Below, piece after piece: positions 56,567 to 64,000 of a stretch of 64,000 nt of DNA. The stretch comes from Actinopolymorpha pittospori. GTDB lineage: Bacteria; Actinomycetota; Actinomycetes; Propionibacteriales; Actinopolymorphaceae. The DNA is taken from positions 9,672,001-9,736,000 of the forward strand of contig NZ_JADBEM010000001.1 in NCBI RefSeq assembly GCF_014873875.1, in the 5' to 3' direction. Position numbers and translations under genes: made by a program. The notes below the pieces were generated by a model. The model saw nothing but the letters and a program-made list of their open reading frames with translations. It was not told where the DNA came from and ran no database searches. The first letter of the stretch is position 1. Each line of letters begins with the position of its first letter.

Positions 56567-56922
56567 GTCCCGCCCAGGCACGGGGCGGGAAGCCTCGGCG
56601 CCGATCTGGGACCCGGTGACGACGCGTCTGCCTCGTCGCCTCCCGTGGAGAGCGCCACCGCGCCACCGCGTCACCGATTCCGCCATTCTCTCTTCGAGAG
56701 AACTGACGACCGGAATCGCAAACTCACCGCTCGATGAGAATTCCCTTATTCGTCGTGTCGCGCATCGAATTCCACGCGCTCGAATGAACCATCGAATAGA
56801 CATGCGCTGACAATCACAAATCAGCCAAGTTCGGCAACTTGTGATGACTGCCCGATTTACGTCACTAGCATTCCGTAGCGGAGATGGCAGCGATCTGGAA
56901 CGCACGTCACGAAGGGGGCGGA
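56567..56922. other. 356-nt upstream region of the polysaccharide cluster
   Basis: No gene seen. It becomes markedly A+T-rich after about 56680. Two short hairpins: TTCTCTC-TTC-GAGAGAA (56686-56702) and CAAGTT-CGGC-AACTTG (56826-56841). Probably the promoter and control region of the cluster. Confidence 0.55.
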
Positions 56923-58209
56923 ATGCGGGCCTTGGGGCACACGCAAAGAAATGGTGCCTTCCTCCGCAGGCAAGGGTTGATTGACGATCAGGAGCCCGCA
57001 CCGGTCGCCAGCGCGATCAGCAACAACACCAAGGCGGCTCACGGCGGCGACAAGGCCGGTTCCGTACAACCGCACCACCATCGCGACTCATCCGGCTCCG
57101 ACGTCCTGGACGCCCAGCCCGTCGATCGTGACGGGCTGGAAAGCGATCTTGACGAGCTGGATAGCGATCCACTCGGAGAGACTGCTCCCGAAAAGGATCT
57201 GCTCGCTCCGGATCAACTCGCTCCGGATCAATTCGGCCCGCACCGGCTCGGGACCGAGTTTCTCGGCACGGCGACATCGCCGCCGCTGAGCTGGACCTCC
57301 CGGCGGTTCACCCGGCGTCCGCGCGCCGTGGTCATCGAGGGCCCGGAGCACTCCGCCGGCACCGACCGGCTGGAAGAGGAACTCGACATCGTCGCCCGGC
57401 TGTGCGCACCACCGGACCTCGCGAGCCTCCGGGAGGTGCTCGCGCGCTGGCGGCCGAAGATGCTGCTCCTCAAGTCCTCGCTGGACGAGGTCGACTACTG
57501 GCTGCTGACGTCGTGCATCGCTCGTCGGGTCCAGGTCTGGGTGCTGGCGCGCCCGGCCTACGGGCTGTTGGGCTCGACGTCGCTGCACCGGTTCGGCGGC
57601 GTGCCCTGGCTCCAGCTCCGCTGGCCCGGACAGGATCTGTGGGCGGCCTCGGTCAAGCGGGGCATCGATCTCGCCCTGACGTTGCTGCTCGCCCCGCTCC
57701 TGCTCCCGCTCATGCTGGTGGTGGCGGCGGCGATCTGTGTCGACGGGTCCCCGCTGTACTTCCAGGAGCGGGTCGGCCTGGGTGGTCGGCGCTTCCGGCT
57801 GGTGAAGTTCCGCACGATGCGGAAGTACGCCGAGCACGACACCGGCCCGGTCCTCGCGACGCCGGGCGACCCCCGGCTGACCCCGCTCGGACACCTGCTC
57901 CGCCGGCTGCGGATCGACGAGCTCCCGCAGCTGTGGAACATCCTGCGCGGTGACATGAGCCTGGTCGGACCACGGCCCGAACGCCCGGAGCTCATCCGTA
58001 CCTTCGACTCCATCCCGCACTACGACCTGCGGCACCTCATCCGGCCGGGCCTGACCGGCATCGCCCAGCTGACCGGCGGCTACGGCGCCGGCGTCGAGGA
58101 CAAGCTTCGCTGCGACCTGCTCTACGTCGCCTGCCGCTCACTGCGTCTCGACCTCAAACTGCTCGGACTGACCTTTCGGGAGCTTCTGCGTGGCTTCCCG
58201 CGTGGGTAG
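56923..58209 (+). CDS. Undecaprenyl-phosphate sugar phosphotransferase (bacterial sugar transferase)
   Basis: 428 aa from the ATG at 56923, with GGGGGCGGA upstream. A disordered acidic N-terminus with a 15-nt DNA repeat (57202-57231) is followed by a regulatory region. From about residue 240: hydrophobic helix (LALTLLLAPLLLPLMLVVAAAICVDG) and the catalytic domain LYFQERVGLGGRRFRLVKFRTMRKYAE, LRIDELPQLWNILRGDMSLVGPRPERPE and PGLTGIAQLTG. It starts polysaccharide repeat synthesis by moving a sugar-1-phosphate to undecaprenyl phosphate at the inner membrane. First gene of the cluster. Confidence 0.9.
   Translation: MRALGHTQRNGAFLRRQGLIDDQEPAPVASAISNNTKAAHGGDKAGSVQPHHHRDSSGSDVLDAQPVDRDGLESDLDELDSDPLGETAPEKDLLAPDQLAPDQFGPHRLGTEFLGTATSPPLSWTSRRFTRRPRAVVIEGPEHSAGTDRLEEELDIVARLCAPPDLASLREVLARWRPKMLLLKSSLDEVDYWLLTSCIARRVQVWVLARPAYGLLGSTSLHRFGGVPWLQLRWPGQDLWAASVKRGIDLALTLLLAPLLLPLMLVVAAAICVDGSPLYFQERVGLGGRRFRLVKFRTMRKYAEHDTGPVLATPGDPRLTPLGHLLRRLRIDELPQLWNILRGDMSLVGPRPERPELIRTFDSIPHYDLRHLIRPGLTGIAQLTGGYGAGVEDKLRCDLLYVACRSLRLDLKLLGLTFRELLRGFPRG
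57202..57231. repeat. 15-nt tandem repeat in the sugar transferase
   Basis: Two copies of ctcgctccggatcaa encode Leu-Ala-Pro-Asp-Gln in the disordered N-terminus. Confidence 0.8.
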
Positions 58210-59818
58210 CTCCACCATCGCTACGCCGGCACGCGTGGCCCGCAACAGCGCGGGCCTTCTCGTCGCCCGGCTGACCTCGCTGCTGGCCGCCTTCCTCACC
58301 CTGCCGATCCTCTACGACCGGCTCGGCGCGCCGGCCTTCGGCGTGTGGGCGCTGCTCAGCGGGCTCATCGCCTGGGTGGCCTACGCGGACCTGGGCCTGG
58401 GGTCCGCGCAGATCCGCGAGGTGGCGCGGGCCGTCGGCTCAGGTCGGCACCGACAGGCCCGGGCCGTCCTCGGTGTCGGGGTGATCTGGGGTGCCAGCCT
58501 GGGCACCCTCGCCCTGGCCGGCTGTTGGCTGTGCTGGCCGTGGATCGCCGCCCTACTGAACCTCGGCAGTATGAGCGGGCCGGCCAGGGACGCCACGCTG
58601 CTGCTGCTGGTGGGGTTCTGGGTGGCCACCGGCACCGTCCCCTGGCGGGCGGTGCTGGAGGGTACGCAGCGCTACCTGCTCCTGTCGATGGTCGAGATCG
58701 CCGCGGCCGTGCTGACCGCGGGCCTCACGATTCTCGTCCTCCTGTCCGGCGGTGGCCTGGTGGCGCTGGCCGCCGCGACGACGGCGGTCAACGCGTGCCG
58801 CGCGATCGCCATCGTCGCGATGGCCTCCCTCCTCACCCGGGAGCTCACGCCGAGCATCGTGCGGATCCGGCGTTCGGACCTGCGGGTGGCACTGCGGTAC
58901 GGGCTGCCGGTCCAGGTCAGCAACGCCGCCGCGGCCGTCAACAACGACACCGACCGGCTCATGCTCGGGGCGGTGATCGGCCCGACCGCGGTGGCGGGGT
59001 TCGAGCCTGGCAGCAAGCTCGCCAACCTGCTCCGGCTACCCCCGTCGTTCCTGATGACCGCCGTGTTCCCGGCGGCGGCGAGCGCGGCGGCGGGCGACCC
59101 CCGCCGTCTCGACCGGCTCTACGTGACGATGACGAGGTATCTCGCGGCGTTCGCGGCCCTCGGCGTGGCCGTCCTGGTCGTCAGCGCGGACCCGCTCATC
59201 CGGCTCTGGCTCGGCCAGCCGCTACCTCTCGCGAGCACGACCGTGGTCGTCCTCGGTGTCGGCTACGCGATCAACGTGACGGTCGGCGCCGCCTCGGTCG
59301 TGACCCGCGCGGAGGGCGCGCCCGGACGGGAGACCCGCTACGCCCTGGTGGCGGCGGCCCTCAACATCGTCCTGACTCTTCCCCTGCTCCACCTCCTGGG
59401 CGCCTGGGGAGCACCGCTGTCGACCACGATCGCGGCCTCGGTGGCGAGCGGATACTTCTTCGTCCACTTCCACCGGCGGTCGGGACGGTCTTTCCGCCCA
59501 CTCACCCGGGCGCTGTTCCCGCCGACTCTCGCGGCGGCGGTCGCGGTCGGCCTCACCAGCGCGGCCGTACCCCTCCTACCGGACGGCACCGGCCGCGGCG
59601 ACGCGTTCCTCGCGGTCGCCAGCCGAAGCGGGATGGCGCTGGTCCTCACCACCGCCGTCCTCGTCGCTCTCCGGTACTTCGACACCCATGACCTGGCCCG
59701 GCTGCGAGCCGCTCTCGCCGCACCGGCCGATCGCCGACCCGTGGCACCCGCCGCGGGACCGCGCAGACCAGAAAGCCCCCTGGAACCGACCAGCCGGCTG
59801 GAACGGAGTAGTAGGTGA
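58190..59818 (+). CDS. Wzx-like polysaccharide flippase (MOP superfamily)
   Basis: 542 aa, 13-14 membrane helices: RNSAGLLVARLTSLLAAFLTLPILYDRLG, FGVWALLSGLIAWVAYADLGLGSA and AAAVNNDTDRLMLGAVIGPTAVAGFEPGSKLA (in parts). It would flip the lipid-linked repeat unit to the outer face. The start overlaps the sugar transferase end by 20 nt, and the end overlaps the methyltransferase by 4 nt. C-terminal 60 residues are disordered. Confidence 0.88.
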   Translation: MASRVGSSTIATPARVARNSAGLLVARLTSLLAAFLTLPILYDRLGAPAFGVWALLSGLIAWVAYADLGLGSAQIREVARAVGSGRHRQARAVLGVGVIWGASLGTLALAGCWLCWPWIAALLNLGSMSGPARDATLLLLVGFWVATGTVPWRAVLEGTQRYLLLSMVEIAAAVLTAGLTILVLLSGGGLVALAAATTAVNACRAIAIVAMASLLTRELTPSIVRIRRSDLRVALRYGLPVQVSNAAAAVNNDTDRLMLGAVIGPTAVAGFEPGSKLANLLRLPPSFLMTAVFPAAASAAAGDPRRLDRLYVTMTRYLAAFAALGVAVLVVSADPLIRLWLGQPLPLASTTVVVLGVGYAINVTVGAASVVTRAEGAPGRETRYALVAAALNIVLTLPLLHLLGAWGAPLSTTIAASVASGYFFVHFHRRSGRSFRPLTRALFPPTLAAAVAVGLTSAAVPLLPDGTGRGDAFLAVASRSGMALVLTTAVLVALRYFDTHDLARLRAALAAPADRRPVAPAAGPRRPESPLEPTSRLERSSR

Positions 59819-60645
59819 CCACACAACTCGAGCACGCGCCCTGCCTGCTGTGCGGACAGACCAGCGACCAGCCGGTCTTCGACGGCGCGTTGCGATCCTG
59901 CGCCGTCTGCGGCTTCACCTGGAGCGCCGGCCTGGATCGGACCCGGACGGACCTGTTCGACGGGAGCTCCTACACGAACTACTTCGCCCGGGCCGAGCAG
60001 TGGCGCCACGAGGCCCGCAAGAGACTTCGCTGGCTGCTCTCGGTGACCGAGCCGGTGAACCTGCTCGAGGCGGGATGCGCGGGCGGCTTCTTCGTCGAGG
60101 CCGCGCGCGAAGCCGGCATCGCGGCCGAGGGTGTCGAGCTCTCCCCCGAGTGCGTCAAGTTCGCCCGCGAGCAGCTGCACATGCCCGTCCGGCTCGGCAC
60201 CTTCGAGAGCAAGACACCGGCCACGCCGGTCGGCGCGGTCTGCGCGTTCCACGTCCTCGAGCACGTCGACGACCCGCGGGACTTTCTGGAGGCGGCCCAC
60301 CGTGCCCTCATTCCCGGCGGATGGCTCGCCCTGGAGGTTCCGAACATCGAGTCGGCCGGCGCCAGGCGGGAGGGTACGGCCTGGCCGGGCCTGCAACCCG
60401 AGCACCACCGGTGGCACTTCTCGCCTCGGTCGCTGCCCCGGCTGGTCGAGGCCGCGGGATTCGTCGTACGCCGCTGCGACACCGTTCTCGCCCGGTACTA
60501 CTCGCGGCTGCCCACCCGCGTGCGGCCGGCCGGCGTCCGCGCGTTCGTCGAGGACGTGCGCTCGTGCGGCACCCCACTGACGCGACACCGGCAGCTCGGT
60601 GACCACCTCCGGCTGCTCGCCCGGGTCTGTGAGGGGGACAGATGA
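59815..60645 (+). CDS. SAM methyltransferase with N-terminal zinc-ribbon
   Basis: 276 aa. N-terminal CxxC...CxxC (CLLCGQ and CAVCGF, residues 10-34) as in sugar C-methyltransferases, then a class I domain: motif I LLEAGCAGGFF, VEGVELSPE-like AEGVELSPECV, CAFHVLEHVDDPRDF and LEVPNIES. In this setting it probably modifies a sugar of the polysaccharide. GTG start in a 4-nt overlap with the flippase. Confidence 0.82.
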   Translation: MTTQLEHAPCLLCGQTSDQPVFDGALRSCAVCGFTWSAGLDRTRTDLFDGSSYTNYFARAEQWRHEARKRLRWLLSVTEPVNLLEAGCAGGFFVEAAREAGIAAEGVELSPECVKFAREQLHMPVRLGTFESKTPATPVGAVCAFHVLEHVDDPRDFLEAAHRALIPGGWLALEVPNIESAGARREGTAWPGLQPEHHRWHFSPRSLPRLVEAAGFVVRRCDTVLARYYSRLPTRVRPAGVRAFVEDVRSCGTPLTRHRQLGDHLRLLARVCEGDR

Positions 60646-62663
60646 TCCAGCCGGAGGTCTCCATCCTGCTGGTGAGCTGGAACACGCTCGCCGAAACCCG
60701 GGCCTGCCTGGAGTCGCTCCCGCGGTCCGTGGACGACGACCTGTCGTATGAGGTGATCGCGGTCGACAACGGCTCGCGGGACGGCTCGGCGGAGATGCTG
60801 GCGGACTGGCCCAGGGTGCACCTCGTCCGCAACGAGGTCAACACCGGCTTCGCGGCCGCGGTCAACCAGGCCTACGCCCGGGCGGGCGGTGCGTACGTCC
60901 TGCTGCTCAACAGCGACATCCAGTTCCGGCCCGGTGCCCTGAGCGTGCTGGCGCGCTTCCTGCACGACCATCCCGACGCCGCCGGGGTCGCGCCGCTCTA
61001 CCTGAACCCGGACGGGACGATCCAGCAGCACTACATGAGGCTTCCGTCCTTTCCCAGCGCACTCGCGGCGGCGACGGCGCTGCGCTGGCTGCCGGGCTTC
61101 CGGCAGGCCCTGAACTCCTACCTCATGCGCGGTGCGGACTTCTCCCGTGCCCGGCCGGTCGAGCAGCCCTCCGCCAGTTGCCTGCTGCTTCGTCGCCGGG
61201 ACCTCGACCCGGACGTCGTGCTCGACGAGCGGCTGCCGATCTACTTCAACGACGTCCTGCTCGCGCGCGCGCTCGCCGCGAAGGGTCGCCAGTTGTGGAT
61301 GACGCCGGACGCCGTGCTCGTCCACACCATGGGCGCCTCCACCAAGCTGTTGGGCCGGCGGGCCCGGAGCCAACACCATCTCGGCGGACTCGTCCGCTAC
61401 CTGCGGCTGACCCAGCCCGGACACCGCGTGGCGCTCTTCCAGTCCCTCGCCCTGCTCGACCGGCTCGGCCGCCGGGTCCTGCGGGGCCGGCACGAGCTCA
61501 CGCTCCCCGAGGCGATCGCGGCCGTCCGGGGAGACGTCGGACCGCTTCCCGACGGTGACTCCCGAACCTGGGTGGTGATGCTCAGCGGCGTGCGCTGGTC
61601 GTCCGGTTCGCATCGTCAACACGCCCTTGCCCAGGAACTCGCCGGTGACTACCGCGTGCTGTTCGTCGACCCGCCGACGCACAGGCCGGCTTGGCGCCTC
61701 ACGGTCGATCGGGTGGCACCGTCGGTGTGGCGGGCGAACGCCCCGTCCCCGCTGCCGTTCGGCCGGCACCTGCCGCCGGTCAACCGGGTCAACCGCAGCG
61801 TCGCCGCGGCAGCGTTGTGTCGATGGCTGGACCAGGCCCCGGCCCGGCGGCTGCTCTGGCTCGACGACGATCTGGCCGCCAGCATCGCGGGAAGGCTCGA
61901 GGAGACGGCCGTGGTCTACGACGCGGTCGATCTGGACTGGACCTTCACGCGGCGGTGGAACCGCGCGCACCTACGCCGTGGGCTCCAGGAGGCGGTGGCG
62001 GCGGCCGATCTGGTCCTGGCCTCCTCACCCGCGCTCCCTGACCGACTGCCCAAGGCCCGGCGCGAGCCGGTCGTCGTACCGAACGCGTGCGACCCGGACC
62101 TCTTCACACCCGTCGGCGAGGTGAACACCGCGATCGCCCGGCAGTCCGGCCCGCACCTGTGTTACACGGGCGCGATCGACACCCGCGCCTTCGACGCCAG
62201 GCTCGTCGCGACGGTGGCGCGCAGGCATCCGCGCTGGACGTTCCACCTGGTCGGGCCGGCCACCCCCGCCGGCCGGGCACCCCTGGCCGGACTACCCAAC
62301 GTGCACCTGACCGGCCCGGTCCCCTTCGAGGAGGTGCCCGCCATCATCCGGGCCTGCGACGTGTGCCTCATCCCGTACCGCCTCGGTGGCCTCATCGACT
62401 ACGTCCACCCGAAGAAGCTCTACGAGTACCTCGCGGCGGGCAAACCCGTGGTCGCGACGGCACTCCCTGCCCTGACCGCGATGGAGGGTCTCCTCCACCT
62501 CGCGGCGAACGCCGAGGAGTTCGAGGAGGGCATCGAGAAGGCGCTCGCCTCGGCCACGTCACCGACGGCCGTCGCCGCCCGGCGGCAGGCGGCCAAGGAG
62601 AACAGCTGGTCGGCGCGTGGGCGACAGGTGCGGGCCCTGCTGGCCACGCTGGAGGATGTCTGA
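60642..62663 (+). CDS. Bifunctional glycosyltransferase, GT2 fused to GT4-like domain
   Basis: 673 aa. Residues 1-270 form a GT-A (GT2, rhamnosyltransferase-like) domain: VSILLVSWNTLAETRACLESL, VDNGSRDGS, and LLNSDIQFRPGAL (the DxD-like Asp). Residues about 305-673 form a GT-B (GT4/TuaH-like) domain: VVMLSGVRWSSGSHRQHALAQ, VVYDAVDLDWTF, VPNACDPDLF, LCYTGAID and CLIPYRLGGLIDYVHPKKLYEYLAAGKPVVAT (in parts). One chain thus carries two sugar-adding activities. Start codon overlaps the methyltransferase stop. Confidence 0.88.
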   Translation: MIQPEVSILLVSWNTLAETRACLESLPRSVDDDLSYEVIAVDNGSRDGSAEMLADWPRVHLVRNEVNTGFAAAVNQAYARAGGAYVLLLNSDIQFRPGALSVLARFLHDHPDAAGVAPLYLNPDGTIQQHYMRLPSFPSALAAATALRWLPGFRQALNSYLMRGADFSRARPVEQPSASCLLLRRRDLDPDVVLDERLPIYFNDVLLARALAAKGRQLWMTPDAVLVHTMGASTKLLGRRARSQHHLGGLVRYLRLTQPGHRVALFQSLALLDRLGRRVLRGRHELTLPEAIAAVRGDVGPLPDGDSRTWVVMLSGVRWSSGSHRQHALAQELAGDYRVLFVDPPTHRPAWRLTVDRVAPSVWRANAPSPLPFGRHLPPVNRVNRSVAAAALCRWLDQAPARRLLWLDDDLAASIAGRLEETAVVYDAVDLDWTFTRRWNRAHLRRGLQEAVAAADLVLASSPALPDRLPKARREPVVVPNACDPDLFTPVGEVNTAIARQSGPHLCYTGAIDTRAFDARLVATVARRHPRWTFHLVGPATPAGRAPLAGLPNVHLTGPVPFEEVPAIIRACDVCLIPYRLGGLIDYVHPKKLYEYLAAGKPVVATALPALTAMEGLLHLAANAEEFEEGIEKALASATSPTAVAARRQAAKENSWSARGRQVRALLATLEDV

Positions 62664-64000
62664 TGAAGGTCAGCCTCTGGGGCCTGGGCGCGCTCGCGAG
62701 TGCGGCCCTGGGCACGCTCGCCGTCGTCATCCTGCAGGTCGGGTCGGGCCTGCTGCCGCCGTTGCTCGTGGGCGCCGTTATCTCCTTCCTGACCTTCCTC
62801 GTCTGGCCCTGGTCGGTGCTTCCCGCCGGGATCCTCGGCGGTTACCTCGCGGCCGGCGCGCTCGCGGGCCACAACCTCGCCGTGATCGTGATCATCCACG
62901 CGGGCATCGTCCTCACCGGCGCGCTCGCGATCCTCGTCCGCCGGCTGCTCTCGCCGGACAGCGAGCGTCGCTTCAAGACGGTCGCCGACATTCCGATGCT
63001 GGTGCTGGCGGCGGTCATCGTGGCCGGCGCCTGCTACGGCCTCGCGCGGGGGAACGAGCCGTACGAGGTGGTCGTCGCGACGTACCAGCTGGCGGTCATT
63101 CCCGGGTACTTCTTCCTGGCCACCTACAGCCTCGGCACCGTGCGGCGGCTCCGGCTCGCCGGAACGGTCTTCATCCTCGGGACGGTGGGACTCGCGACCG
63201 CGGCGTTGCCCGGGTTGGGCGGTCACGTGAGTCTGTTCTCGGCGATGATCCTGCCGACGTTGCTGGTCATCGTGAGCACCGTCGGCACATGGATGCGGGC
63301 CGCCATCGTCGCCGCGGTCGTGGTGCTGGTCATCGACATCATGCTCGCGGGATACCGCGCCGTCTGGCTCGCCTCCGCGGTGGTGCTCGCGATCATCCTG
63401 CTGCGCGGATCGGCGCGGCTGCGGCGCGGTGTGGTGACGGCCCTCGGGATCAGCGCGCTGGTGATCCTCGGCAGCGCGGCGTTCAGCACCGACATCCAAC
63501 GCCAGTCGACGTTCCTCACCGAGAAGCTCGCGTCCTCTCCCGGATACCGCGGCCCCGAAGCCTCCGTTGGTCTTTCGGTCTTCTTCGACAGCCCGTTCGC
63601 GGGCCAGGGGCTCGGCCAGACCACGCCGGACGTCTATCTGCCGACGTTCCAGGTCACCGACGTCGGTCCGGTCTACCACGTCTTCTGGGTCGGGATCCTG
63701 GCCAACCTGGGTCTGGTCGGCATACTCGCGTTGGCCTGGCCGCTGGTCGTGGCGGTCATCGCTGGGCTGCGGGCCCGGCGCGACCACTCGACCGCCATGA
63801 CCGCACTCACCTGTGGCTTCGTGATCGCCGCGACGTTCGCCGGTCCGACCGACGGGCACTGGGACCTTGGCCTGATGCCCGCGCTGATCCTGCTCGTGAC
63901 GCAGGTGGGCGCCAACCGGAACACCACACCCGCGAAGGAGGTTCCACCATGCTCGTCGAATCCGCGGACAGAGACCGCCAGGCCACCGGACTGGGTGCCA
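62663..64000 (+). CDS. O-antigen-ligase/Wzy-like membrane protein, 3'-truncated by window edge
   Basis: At least 446 residues, no stop before base 64000. ATG at 62663 overlaps the glycosyltransferase stop by one nt. About 10-11 membrane helices are visible, with a large outside loop holding the WaaL/Wzy-type region (SVGLSVFFDSPFAGQGLGQTTPDVYLPTFQV, in parts, then YHVFWVGILANLGLVG). It would polymerise or attach the polysaccharide outside the membrane. The frame runs past the start of the next gene at 63949. Confidence 0.8.
   Translation, partial: MKVSLWGLGALASAALGTLAVVILQVGSGLLPPLLVGAVISFLTFLVWPWSVLPAGILGGYLAAGALAGHNLAVIVIIHAGIVLTGALAILVRRLLSPDSERRFKTVADIPMLVLAAVIVAGACYGLARGNEPYEVVVATYQLAVIPGYFFLATYSLGTVRRLRLAGTVFILGTVGLATAALPGLGGHVSLFSAMILPTLLVIVSTVGTWMRAAIVAAVVVLVIDIMLAGYRAVWLASAVVLAIILLRGSARLRRGVVTALGISALVILGSAAFSTDIQRQSTFLTEKLASSPGYRGPEASVGLSVFFDSPFAGQGLGQTTPDVYLPTFQVTDVGPVYHVFWVGILANLGLVGILALAWPLVVAVIAGLRARRDHSTAMTALTCGFVIAATFAGPTDGHWDLGLMPALILLVTQVGANRNTTPAKEVPPCSSNPRTETARPPDWVP
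63949..64000 (+). CDS. Start of a further gene in the polysaccharide cluster (partial)
   Basis: ATG at 63949 is preceded by AAGGAGG at 7 nt, the best ribosome site in the cluster. The first 17 codons (MLVESADRDRQATGLGA) are acidic and non-membrane. The frame differs from that of the ligase-like gene it overlaps. Too short to assign. Confidence 0.6.
   Translation, partial: MLVESADRDRQATGLGA

Overview
The window is high-G+C DNA (about 70 % by eye) from a filamentous-type actinomycete. The evidence is the lineage-restricted gene content: mycothiol-dependent maleylpyruvate-isomerase-type proteins, DUF2530, DUF3027, DUF3152, an XPB-type helicase plus its usual helicase-associated partner gene, a standalone GroEL under CIRCE control, HelR, and many GTG starts. 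Many genes carry a TAnnnT -10 box only 6-8 nt before the start codon, which fits leaderless mRNAs. I cannot name the genus. The set of secreted glycosidases and esterases fits a soil or plant-associated actinomycete.

Layout. 1-2.5 kb: 3' part of a beta-keto acid cleavage enzyme, a mycothiol-dependent enzyme and a frameshifted AraC regulator. 2.6-11 kb: methionine aminopeptidase, membrane molybdopterin oxidoreductase, RNA cyclic phosphodiesterase, a decayed mycothiol-enzyme gene, a MarR-MFS efflux pair, and an AzgA-type purine permease with an SDR. 11-16 kb: DUF2530, DUF3027, an MFS protein with a long disordered N-terminus, a cold-shock-domain protein, and an unusual HAD-LarE fusion. 16-21.5 kb: GH76, META lipoprotein, DJ-1/PfpI, and a DedA/UPF0104 membrane pair. 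22-31.6 kb: helicase-associated protein, DUF3152 protease-like protein, HAD phosphatase, CBS protein, secreted esterase, methyltransferase, CGNR regulator and XPB helicase. 31.7-45 kb: secreted DUF1906 protein, HelR, HD hydrolase, GH20 hexosaminidase with a LacI-type operator, CutC, AraC, RraA-like protein, VOC, aldo/keto reductase and M19 dipeptidase.

45-51.5 kb is the most informative block: groEL (two tandem CIRCE elements), cspA, an alpha-galactosidase-like GH, and a moaD-thrC pair headed by a SAM-I (S-box) riboswitch. A threonine synthase coupled to a sulfur-carrier protein and controlled by S-adenosylmethionine suggests that this ThrC homologue serves sulfur or methionine metabolism. 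51.6-56.6 kb: secreted serine hydrolase, an XRE-regulated membrane-protein operon, and an OtsA-type GT20. 56.9-64 kb: a tightly overlapping polysaccharide cluster (phosphoglycosyl transferase, Wzx-like flippase, methyltransferase, GT2-GT4 fusion, O-antigen-ligase-like protein and the start of another gene) that runs off the right edge.

Three loci look damaged or frameshifted (AraC at 1.5 kb, mycothiol enzyme at 5.8 kb, GH76 signal region at 17.7 kb). No tRNA, rRNA, CRISPR array, transposase or phage gene was seen.
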